64,000 bases of DNA from Rutidosis leptorrhynchoides (lineage: Eukaryota > Streptophyta > Magnoliopsida > Asterales > Asteraceae). Made by a program: the position numbers and the translations under genes. Below the pieces are notes generated by a model. That model saw only the letters and a list, made by a program, of their open reading frames with translations, had not been told where the DNA came from and did not search any database. The first letter of the stretch is position 1. Each line of letters begins with the position of its first letter. Below, piece by piece: positions 54,886 to 64,000 of this stretch. The DNA is taken from assembly GCF_046630445.1 (NCBI RefSeq), contig NC_092340.1, forward strand, positions 34,804,001 to 34,868,000, in the 5' to 3' direction.

Positions 54886-54970
54886 GTAAACATCAGAGTC
54901 TGCAACTTCAGACTCTAAATCTCCAGACTCTAGCATGCTTTTGACTCATCAGATTTTCATTTTCCCAACA
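54886..54970 (-). repeat. Sirevirus 3' LTR, inner part
   Basis: The minus-strand LTR starts TGTTGGGAAAATG at 54970. It contains three copies of the octamer CAGACTCT (either strand) within 40 bp. It continues at 39388 beyond the Athila insertion. Confidence 0.85.
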
Positions 54971-54982
54971 ATCTCCCCCTAT
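54971..54982 (-). promoter_or_regulatory. Sirevirus polypurine tract
   Basis: GATAGGGGGAGAT on the minus strand, directly before the LTR start. Confidence 0.85.
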
Positions 54983-55009
54983 CTGATGATGTCAAAACAA
55001 CCTGTACAT

Positions 55010-57899
55010 CTAATTAACCACCTTAGCATACTCCTTTTCGATAAGCTTACACTTGTTCTTCATGTGAGGAATTTTCTTCAACATGGTTAGCTTACTATAC
55101 AAGTGATTCAACAATTGAACCCTAAAAGGAAAAGTTTGCTCTGTCTCACATCTAGATAATAAACTGATCAACATCTCAATACTAGCCCCTTCAAACTGAT
55201 CAACCCTAATCAACATCCTTTGATTTCCATTTGTCTTAAACATCAAACCATCCAAATACTCAACATACTTATCATCAACAAACTCTAAATGTTCAGGGAC
55301 AGCATACCTTTTAACATCTCCCTTAGCTCTTCTTTCTTTCATCCCTAGATCAAACATTCCATAAAACACCTCATAATCCTTAAAACTTATAAACCCTTCT
55401 TCAAACACCAAATGTACCAACATATAAACTCTTTTCAACACTTCTTTCACAACAACTTGATCTCCTGCATACTCCTTGATACACACAGTTATGCCTTTCC
55501 ACTCACAAAAACCCAAACGAACAATTTGATTTATTTTAACTCTTAATCTCCTATCTGGTAAGTGTGTCATTGTTAGCAGTAGAGTTACACCTTCAAATTC
55601 AGATTTATCAACCCCAACCTTGACAACATCACCTTCATATCTTCTGAATCTAAATCTCTTATTCATCTGAGCCCTTAGATCACCCTCTGTCCTTTGCATA
55701 GCAGCAACCACAACAGCACTAGAACTCCCCTGTATATCACCAACACCACCAACCATTTGAGTATCACCAACACCTCTATCAGTTATATTCTCCCCCTCAA
55801 CCTGATGCTTCCCCTCAATTTGAGTCCTCTTAGATTGCTCCCCCTCAACATTTGCAAAACCTGCATCTGCAGTACCTGCATCATCTGACCTCTTTCTTTT
55901 CTCCCCATTTTTGACATCATCTAAAGGCAGAGAAGATATGATCTTTCAAATTTCAGTCTGTTAATTCTTGAGGGAAAAAATATCAGAAACAAACCCAGTA
56001 AAACATTGTCTCAGTTCATCAACACCAACCATCCTTTTCTCCAGCTCAGTCAACCTGTGATTAATTTCTGTAAAAGACCCTGAACCACCTGCACTAGTCA
56101 ACCCCTGCATATCCCCAACCAACCTCCTTACCTCCAACAGCTCATCTTTTGAAATAAAATTATTATTAAAGTTAAGATTATTAATCTTAGACTGCACACC
56201 AGAGAGCTTGTCATCAAACTTCTTAGTCAACTTGGTCAAAGCCTGATGTAGGCCAAGCATGGTGACTGGTGCCTCAGTCTGAGAAGTAGTGCCAGAAGAT
56301 AAGGGTAGGGTTGGTATGTCCTCACAGCCTTTCTGTTGTAAAGAAAGCTATTCTTTGGACATAGAAGATTTTGAGGCTTGTATCTCACCCTGTGACATGA
56401 GTGTGATATTGGCAGCCTGTGCAAGTATGTGTAAGGATGGAATATTTGGAGTGGGTAGTGGCAGACTTAAGTCTGGGGTAGCAGTTGGCTTGGCCATTTC
56501 AGTAGGTTGTTGAATTTGGTTTTTTGAGTCCAGGATTGGGACTTCTTCATGTAAGTCAACTGAGTGGGTTTTCTCAGTGACTGTAATGTGGGTATCCAAG
56601 TTAACTAACCTACCAGGTTCAGGTTGGGTCAAAGCACTCCTCTCACCAACCTCTAACAGAGATGGTGGAGCAGTACGTGCAGCACTCTTCCTAGTAAATT
56701 TTTGAGGTGAATCCACAAGTGCTGTAGTATCTAAGGTTTTAGATATGGTGGTATTCTCAGTATGAACTGGTGGGTTCATAAGGTGGGTTAAGTGGATAAT
56801 TTGCTCAGTAGCAGTGGGTGAAGATGAGTTAGAATGAGGTGGGATTTCCTCACCCATGTCTTCAGCCTGCTCTGTTTGTGAAACAACATGGGGTGGAGTT
56901 TGTGTGGGGTTAGAATCTGATTGCTCAGATTCTAAATATGGTTGACTATTGTTGTGATCTCCTACAGACCCTGATTGCTCAGATTCTGAAGAAGATGCCC
57001 CTGCAGACCTTGATTGCTCAGAATCTGTAGGTTGGTCTGCACGGCCAAGATTGACCCAATGCAAAATAGCAGGAGTAAGAGCTACCTCTTGATCATCAAT
57101 GTGGCTGTGAAACATTCGAACACTACATTCTGGAATAAAAAGTATACTCATACACACGAAACACTTTAAGCCCATCATACAAAGCATGTGTCATTGCTTG
57201 TTCAAACATTAAACTTAAAAACCTGATAAAAGGCACATTATGATCTCTTGGAGTTTTTTCAGTGAGAACCAAGAGCTCATTGAAGATTAAACGTGTAAAA
57301 TCAATATTCCTTCCTGTGACTATTGCATGAAACAGATGTGCCTCATAATCATTAACCTCAGTCAGACTACCACATTTGAAGCTCAAACTTCTAATGACAT
57401 TCGATAACAAAAACATCCACCTTGGAGAGAACATACTAATCTTAACAGAAGAATTAGTTACAGGCTGACCAACCATAGGAAAACAAGATCTCACAATAGA
57501 CCTTGACACAGTTCTAACAAAGTTATCATGTACAGGAAGATTCAAAGCAATTCTCAAATGATTTTCAGTAATAGTTAAAGAATTGTTACCATCGCGATAA
57601 GTACTAGTGATAGATCTTGCTTCTCTGTTTCTAACACAGGTATACCAAAATTCGCCTAACATATCTGGAAACATGATAGTTGTCTTGAAGAAAGCCTCCT
57701 TTAAAGGATGATTTCGCATGAACAATACCAAATCCTCATACCCTTCATTGGCAAAATTCGCAGGAATAGTAGCACAAGCAACCCTATTGTTAGCTGAAAC
57801 CTGCACATCCTTCTCTCCTTTGATTTCCTTTGCCCTAATCATGTTATCGGTTGGAACAAGAACAAAAGGAATGAACTTCGTATTCGCCATTAGCTTCAA
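55010..57899 (-). pseudogene. Sirevirus envelope-like region, broken
   Basis: Minus-strand segments are 57899-57123, then 57187-56348, 56260-55961 and 55756-55010. The last three share one frame separated by stops; the first is in another frame, so a frameshift lies near 57125. The first segment (MANTKFIPFVLVPTDN onward) is a globular domain often met in plant retroelement ORFs. The second is Ser/Gln/Glu/Pro-rich. The third has heptads typical of a coiled coil. The fourth is basic and then globular. The order (globular, low-complexity, coiled coil) recalls the envelope-like protein of SIRE1. No transmembrane anchor is evident. In SIRE1 this ORF is reported to be reached by stop-codon suppression after pol; here RNase H and the junction are deleted. 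Confidence 0.7.
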
Positions 57900-58318
57900 T
57901 CAAAAACTTGCAAGAACACGAGTGAATTTTGAAAACCGAGAGAGGTTTTGAAGAAGATGATGATCGTATGAGAGGGATTAGGGTTTATGTTTGAAGATTA
58001 ATTTGAAGAAGATTTTGAAGAAGGAAAATTAGGGGAAATATAAATACCTCTGACACAAAAATTTTAAAAAGTTACCATTAATCCCCTTAAAAATTTAACT
58101 TTTTTACTTTATAAACCCGAATAAAGAAAACCTTTATTGACCAAAGAAGGACACAAGTTTACAGTTAAAAATACACAAACAGAGTAAACCTTTCCAGACT
58201 CTAAATAACATGGTGTCATCCAGACTCTGAGTATGATGTAATCCAGACTCTAATATTTTTTTTTTTACAACAACAGTTTAGAGAGTATCATCACTGGACA
58301 ACATTTTAATTGATGAAT
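57900..58318 (-). other. Sirevirus linker between truncated RT and the envelope-like region
   Basis: Non-coding. It holds three copies of CAGACTCT (58195, 58221, 58244) and a deletion scar that replaces the end of RT and RNase H. Confidence 0.6.
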
Positions 58319-60739
58319 TTAACATTCCAAGTTGTCCAAGAAGATAAAAATGCCTTCAGAACTCTGTTTTATTTGCAACCCAAGAAAATAGTTTAAAGTA
58401 CATAAATTACTCATTCTATACTCTTCAGACATAATGTCAGAAAACCATTTTCTTAAGTGTGGATTTGTAGACCCAAAAATAATGTCATCAACATAAATTT
58501 GAACAAGTAACACATCACCTTTGTCCTTTTTGTTAAACAAAGTCTTGTCAATGGCTCCTCTGGAAAAGTTCTTTTCTAGAAGAAATGTTGACAAGGTATC
58601 ATACCAGGCTCTGGGAGCTTGCTTCAGACCATACAATGCTTTCTTCAACCTGTAAACATGCTTAGGAAATTTCTTACTTACAAAACCAGGAGGTTGTTTC
58701 ACATAAACCCCTTCTTGCAATTTACCATTCAGAAAAGCACTCTTCACATCCATTTGAAACACTTTGAAATCTTTGTGAGCAGCATTTGCCAGAAACAGTC
58801 TAATAGCTTTAATTCTAGCAACAGGAGCAAAAGTCTCATCATAGTCTATTCATTCTTCTTGTCTGTACCCTTGAGCAACCAACCTTGCTTTATTTCTAAT
58901 TACAATACCATCTTTATCAACCTTGTTTCTGAAAACCCATTTTGTGCCTATTGCAGTTTTATCATCAGGCTTTGGAACCAATTCCCAAACATCATTCCTT
59001 TCAAATTCTGTCAATTCTTCAGTCATAGCCTCAACCCAATCATTGTCAGCCAATGCTTCATATACTTCTTTATGCTCAATTAGTGAAAGAAAACAAGAAA
59101 AGAAGCAGTAATTTGCTATAGCAAAGTCAGACACAGGTGTCTGAGCAGGAGAACTAGGTTTAGGCAAACCAGTAGGATCCACAATATAATTCTCAAGATG
59201 CTTTGAAGGGACTATATTTCTAGATGATTTTCTAGTAGGAACGACAAGATCCACAGTGGTATTTGATGACTGATCACTTTCTTGAATAACAACATGCTCA
59301 TCTTCTTGTGGAACTTCTTCTGTGTGAGTATTATCTGCAGATTCATTTCTTAACCCAGAAAAGTTAGGTTCATCTGACTCAGACACTGAATCCAGAGTCT
59401 GAACACTATTTCCAGAAATTAAATTTGACAATTCACCAAGTGCAGATTGCTCAGTGCTGGATGTCTGATCCATTTCTATAGAACTTTCATCAAAGGAAAC
59501 ATTAATAGATTCTTCAATCTTCATTCTCCTCTGATTATAAACTCTATAAGCTTTATAAATAGAAGAATATCCCATAAATACACATTCATCAGATTTTGGC
59601 CTCATCTTATCAAGCTGATTTCTTTGATTTAAAATATAGCACTTACACCCAAATACATAGAAGTAATGAATAGTAAGCACCTTTTTATGGTATAACTCAT
59701 AGAAAGTTTTGCCATGTTTCTTCACAATCAAGGACCTATTTTGAGTATAACATGCTGTGTTGACTGCCTCTGCCCAGAACCTAAGAGCAACATTTGATTG
59801 GCATAACATGGTTCTGGCTGCTTCAATGAGGGTTCTATTTCTTCTTTCAGCAACTCCATTTTGTTGAGGAGTTCTAACAACAGAGAAATTCTGACCAATT
59901 CTAGATTCTTCACAAAAATCAATTAATGTAACATTCTTGAACTCAGTACCATGATCACTTCTCAATTGTTTAACAAGAACACCTTTTTGAACCTGCTGTC
60001 TCTTGATCAAATTGATGATTTCTTCAGGAGCATTACTTTTTGCAGCTAAAAAAATAACCCATGTAAATCTAGAATACTCATCAACAATCACTAGAGTATA
60101 TCTTTTCCCACCCAAACTACTAGTGTTCATTGGACCAAATAGATCCATGTGAAGCATGTGAAGTGGATCACTGATAGTAGCCAGAATTTTTGAGGGAAAC
60201 TTTGTTTTGGTCGGTTTACCCATAATACAAGCAGAACAAGGTTTATCTTTCTTAAAAGGCTGTTGAAGCAGACCTCTTACAAGCTTCTTTTTGGAAAGCT
60301 CATTAATGTTTTTGAAATTGAGATGAGAAAGCCTTTTGTGCCAAAGCCAATTAAGTTCAGGGACAGTCTGAGAGTACAGACATGTTTCAAATCCAGCATC
60401 AACAGAATCTAGATCCAGCATATACACATTTTGAAATCTCCAGGCTATAAGTGTTGGCCTTCCTTTGGGATCATAAATAATACCAGCTTTCTTTCTTATT
60501 CTGATTTCACAATCTTCATCAGTAATTTGGCTTACACTTAGCAGATTATGCTTCAACCCTTCAACTAAAGCAACTTTCTTAAATGAAACACTTCCAGCTT
60601 TAACAGTACCATAACCAATTGTCTTTGTAACAGAATTATCCCCATATCTTACAGAGGGACCCTTTTCTTCAACAAACCCTACAAGATGCTCTTTGCATCC
60701 AGTCATGTGTCTTGAGCAACCACTATCCAGATACCACAT
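58319..60739 (-). pseudogene. Sirevirus protease, integrase and truncated reverse transcriptase
   Basis: The minus frame starts with the protease WYLDSGCSRHMTG. It is followed by the GAG-pre-integrase zinc finger (HKRLSHLNFKNI, then CSACIMGKPTKTKF). The integrase core has D in DLFGP, D in RSDHGTEF and E in QQNGVAERRNRT. After a Ser/Glu-rich linker the RT starts (DNDWVEAMTEELTEFERNDVWELV). An in-frame TGA at 58848-58850 follows YRQEE. The RT continues with [10 protein letters not shown] and the catalytic [10 protein letters not shown], then ends abruptly after GLQIKQ at about 58335. The rest of RT and all of RNase H are missing. Confidence 0.9.
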
Positions 60740-60777
60740 GTTACCCTGCTACACAAGACACAAACAATAGAGAATGA

Positions 60778-61920
60778 TTAGTTTTTAAGGGGAACCCACT
60801 TTTCAGTGGGTTCAATTGGAGTGCTCTTCACTCTCCAAACAAAAGCTTTGTTTCCAATCCAGATCAACTTGTCCTTAATAGATTTTAAGACACTTTTATT
60901 TTCACAAACTTTGGGTTTCCATATCTTCTTAATTTCCTTAGGAAAACAAGATGTTCTTTTAACTGAAGGTTTTTCTTGACTCTTGATTTTTTCATTGAGC
61001 TTAGAAATTTCCTTTTTGAATTTTTGAATTGTCTTAGCTTGTTTTGACTTTGACCTTCTTTTAGTTAACACTTTTGGATCTGGACAAGTGTCAATTTCAG
61101 AGGATGATTCAGAGTTGTTATTGCAACTTGACTCTTGGGTGTCAGACTCTAGGTCAGAACATACACTATTATCTTGAGAGACTAAACTATTAGAGTCTGA
61201 AGGTTTCAAAAGTTCAGACTCTAGTGGATTTCTGCTTTCAAGTATTATAGTCTCAGAAGGTTCAACATGATCTAATGATCTTACAAAAGCATTAGTTAAA
61301 ATCTTTTTATCACCATCAAATTTTACAAAAGTGTTTGGTAAAATGTCAGGTTTGAATACACTAGGATCAACTTCCACATTATTATTTAATATGTAGTTTT
61401 CACCTAGTATAGCTTTGACATCATTTGAAATTTGTTTGGCAATAGCATCAGAATTCTTTTTGGAAGATACACACCAGGATATACAAATTGTTTCATAATG
61501 TTTTGACCTTTTCATCGATCTTCCTAATTCAGTATTTAATCTTTTAGTTTCTTCTGTGTATGCCATTTTATATGTGTCAAGTTTTACCTCACATTTTTTC
61601 AAGATTTTAATTTCAGCATCTTTGTCTTTGATAGTGTTTTTAAGATCAAAAATTTGTGTTCTTAACCTATCATTATCATCTAAACACCATTGAAAGTCAA
61701 GCAGCAAGTACTGAAACATTCTCACTTTTTCATTATCAAGATAGTTCACAAAGTTTTGTACCTTATAAGCAGAAACTTTATTACAAGTAGAGTTTTTATC
61801 CATCTTCTCAATAGCTTTCAGATCTTCCTCAAACTTGCTAGAACTACCATCACTTATAGCCATAAGACACTTATCCTCCTCCTCATCAGATGATGAGTCT
61901 TCATCTTCCCATGCTTCTGT
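60778..61920 (-). pseudogene. Sirevirus gag, C-terminal part
   Basis: The minus frame is acidic at the start (EDEDSSSDEEEDKCLMA), then a long coiled-coil-like stretch (LRTQIFDLKNTIKDKDAEIKIL), then a Ser/Asp-rich and a Lys-rich segment. It continues the frame of 63801-64000, from which it is separated only by the solo LTR at 61926. It stops with TAA at 60778, 39 bp before the protease frame begins in another frame. Confidence 0.8.
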
Positions 61921-62433
61921 GTACATGATAGTGCTCTAAATGAACATATATTTAGTCGCAATATCATCCCAATATGTAAAGTTTTTAGTTGTAATTATTT
62001 TATTTTTAAGTTGTAATCGTTTAAATAAATAAATGTGAAGACAAAGCACGAAGATTAAAGAATTGAAGAAAAAATGCCACTAAAGCCTGAAAAGTGCTAC
62101 TAAAGCCATAGTGCACTCAAAAGTGCCACTAAAAGTGAGTTAAAGACTTGCGCGGATTTTGGAAGTTAAGGAAAATAATTTTTTGTGCAAATTACAAATT
62201 GCAAAACGCAAAGTACAAGATACTAAATCGTACGAAAGGACGTTCGAAAATCTGGAACCGGGACCTGAGCCAACTATCAACGCCCAACTCAACGGACCAA
62301 AAATTACAAGTCTACTATGCACAAGAATATAATATAATATTTAAATAATTATATAAATTATTTATATATTATATATATTTAAATAATACGTCGACAAAGT
62401 AGAAAACAAAACAATGTGGCTGGATCCAGCTGG

Positions 62434-62509
62434 CCATGCGATCCCATGGCCTGGAAGGCAAAAATCCATGCGATCGCATGGCTTCAGAATCCTGGCCACA
62501 TCTATAAAA
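62434..62509 (+). promoter_or_regulatory. Paired palindromes and TATA box, solo LTR at 61926
   Basis: CCATGCGATCCCATGG (one mismatch) and CCATGCGATCGCATGG (perfect) have centres 32 bp apart and a spacer with GGAAGGCAAAAA. TATAAAA starts 21 bp after the second one. Confidence 0.8.
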
Positions 62510-62567
62510 GGCAACGAGTTTTGGCCACAAGACATACACAAATAAATGTATACTCCCTCTGTAATAG

Positions 62568-62571
<4 letters not shown>

Positions 62572-62649
<78 letters not shown>
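62572..62649. repeat. (AT)n microsatellite in the solo LTR leader
   Basis: About 38 AT units, starting 63 bp after the TATA box. Confidence 0.95.
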
Positions 62650-62652
<3 letters not shown>

Positions 62653-63800
62653 TAGTTTTATATTAGATTAGTTTGGGTTATGAAAAGGTTATTTTACGGG
62701 TTTTAAAGTCGAAGTTCTGTCTGTGTAAAGCTACGCGATAAATAGTCAATGTAAGTTATGTTTTTCCTTTTTAAATTAATGTCTTGTAACTAAGTTATTA
62801 TTATGCTTATTTGAGCCGAAGTAATCGTGATGTTAGGCTAAATATTAAGATGGGGTAATTGGGCTTTGGACCATAATTGGGGTTTGGATAAAAGAACGAC
62901 ACTTGTGGAAATTAGACTATGGGCTATTAATGGGCTTTATATTAAATTAACGATACCTCGTCAATTTAATATAAAGGTTACAATTTGACGTATCTATATA
63001 TAACCACATACGCTTAATCGGATACGATGGGCGGGATATTTATAAATACAAATTATTGTTCATTTGACCGGACACGGGGATGGATTAATAGTCAATGGAC
63101 TCATTAAAACAGGGGTGGATTACATTCAAGGGTAATTGGTGTAATTGTTAACAAAGTATTAAAACCTTGGTTTACACAGTCGATAACCTGGTGTATTCAT
63201 TAAACAAAGTATTAAGACCTTGTTACAGTTCGAATCCCCAATTAGTTGGAATATTTGACTTCGGGTATAAGGTTAAATTTGCCGAACATTTTATAATTAT
63301 GACCGATGAACTATTATGGACAAAAACCAGATAGGTTTCAAATACATCCAGGACAAAGGACAATTAACACAGGGTAATAAATAATCAAAACGTTAAACAT
63401 CATGGTTACGGAAGTTTAAATAAGCATAATTATTATATTGTTATTTATTTTACGCACTTTAATTATTGTCATTTATATTTACGCTTAAGTTTTGAAATCG
63501 ACAAACCGGTCATTAAACGGTAAACCCCCTTTTATATATTATTATATATAATTATATATATTTTGTACAAATATAGTTATTTAAAATATAGTGTAAAATA
63601 AGCCAGCTCCCTGTGAAACGAACCGGACTTACTAAAAACTATACTACTCTACGATTAGGTACACTGCCTATAAGTGTTGTAGCAAGGTTTAGGTATATCC
63701 CATTCAATAAATAAATAAAACTTGTGTAAATTGTATCGTATTTAATAGTATTTCCTTGTAAAAATTAATAGTATTTTCGTATACACCTCGCATAACATCA

Positions 63801-64000
63801 GTACAAAGCTTTCTCTTGTTCTTTGTTCTTAGATCTTTCTGCTTCACTCTTTAACTTCATGTACTTAAGTTTGTACTTTCTTTCTTTGTCAACAGACTTG
63901 TTGGAGTTAGCACCCCCTTCACCCTTAGACCAGCAGTCAGCAGCTATGTGTCCTAACTTACCACATTTAAAGCATTTAGCTTTCTTTGGATCAAAAGTAC
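63801..64000 (-). pseudogene. Sirevirus gag, zinc-knuckle part (runs off the window)
   Basis: The minus frame carries a CX2CX4HX4C knuckle (CFKCGKLGHIAADC, about 63985-63944), followed by a Lys-rich helix (KERKYKLKYMKLKSEAERSK). It is open to the window edge and to the solo LTR at 63800. Confidence 0.85.

Larger units (their letters stand above)
61926..63800 (+). mobile_element. Solo LTR inserted in Sirevirus gag
   Basis: 1875 bp, TGATAGTGC to CATAACATCA, with the target duplication GTACA (61921-61925 and 63801-63805). It runs on the plus strand. It is a sister of the 45327 solo LTR. It carries two palindromes (62434-62449, 62466-62481), a TATA box (62503-62509) and an (AT)n run in the leader. 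The closing block (AACCGGACTTACTAAAAACT, TACACTGCC) resembles Athila/Tat LTR ends. Confidence 0.95.
38996..64000 (-). mobile_element. Ty1/copia Sirevirus with an envelope-like region, multiply nested
   Basis: The minus-strand element runs off the right edge of the window. In its own order it has gag with a CCHC knuckle (64000-63801 and 61920-60778), protease and integrase (60739 onward), a truncated reverse transcriptase (to 58319) and a long envelope-like region (57899-55010). These are followed by the polypurine tract (about 54982-54971) and the 3' LTR (54970-54886 continued at 39388-38996). An extra coding region after pol is a hallmark of Sireviruses such as SIRE1. A solo LTR (61926-63800) splits gag and a complete Athila element (39389-54885) splits the 3' LTR. 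The end of reverse transcriptase and RNase H is deleted. The 5' LTR is outside the window. Confidence 0.88.

Overview
This is a plant nuclear window. It is AT-rich, two host genes carry plant-type introns, and it is packed with LTR retrotransposons, L1-type LINEs and microsatellites. The LTR types (long Tekay-like LTRs opening with TGTARTGACCCGAAC, Athila elements, a Sirevirus) and the LINE style suggest a eudicot, probably Asteraceae; that family-level call is inference from memory, not a search. About four fifths of the window is mobile DNA.

Layout. 1-1898: 3' end of an Athila-type element and its truncated 3' LTR. 2846-7449: an old Tekay-like solo LTR split by a younger Athila solo LTR (3868-5680, 5-bp target duplication ATTAT). 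7450-10502: unclassified DNA with a telomere-repeat hairpin, a 26-bp perfect palindrome and a 21-bp minisatellite. 10518-26580: a minus-strand LINE with a target duplication of 15 to 18 bp; its 3' UTR is split by a nearly complete Ty3 chromovirus (10741-23834, target duplication ACAGT). 26600-38990: the host island, holding a six-exon FtsJ/RrmJ-type rRNA 2'-O-methyltransferase gene and an intronless-CDS GRAS transcription factor of the SCL14/SCL33 (LISCL) type, with LINE pieces, a SINE candidate and MITE-like repeats. 38996 to beyond 64000: a minus-strand Sirevirus whose 3' LTR is split by a 15.5-kb Athila element (39389-54885, target duplication GTAAA) and whose gag is split by a solo LTR (61926-63800, target duplication GTACA). 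The Athila element is itself split by a solo LTR of that same family in the opposite direction (45327-47268, target duplication GTTCT).

Three observations stand out. First, the Ty3 chromovirus carries two extra ORFs between its 5' LTR and gag, one of which is an F-box protein of the plant At1g67623/At2g35280 type, apparently a captured host gene. Second, several LTRs carry pairs of CpG-containing palindromes with fixed geometry (centres 32 bp apart, 20 to 22 bp upstream of the TATA box). The palindrome sequence itself has been exchanged between copies of one family while the spacer and flanks are kept. Third, Athila LTRs carry six copies, and the Athila internal region eight copies, of an 11-bp near-palindrome with consensus GGACGCCGTCC, placed at alternating 20- and 25-bp steps.

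All autonomous elements seen here are broken by stops, frameshifts, deletions or insertions, although LTR pairs differ by only about 1 percent or less by eye, so several insertions are recent. Only the FtsJ and GRAS genes look like functional host genes.
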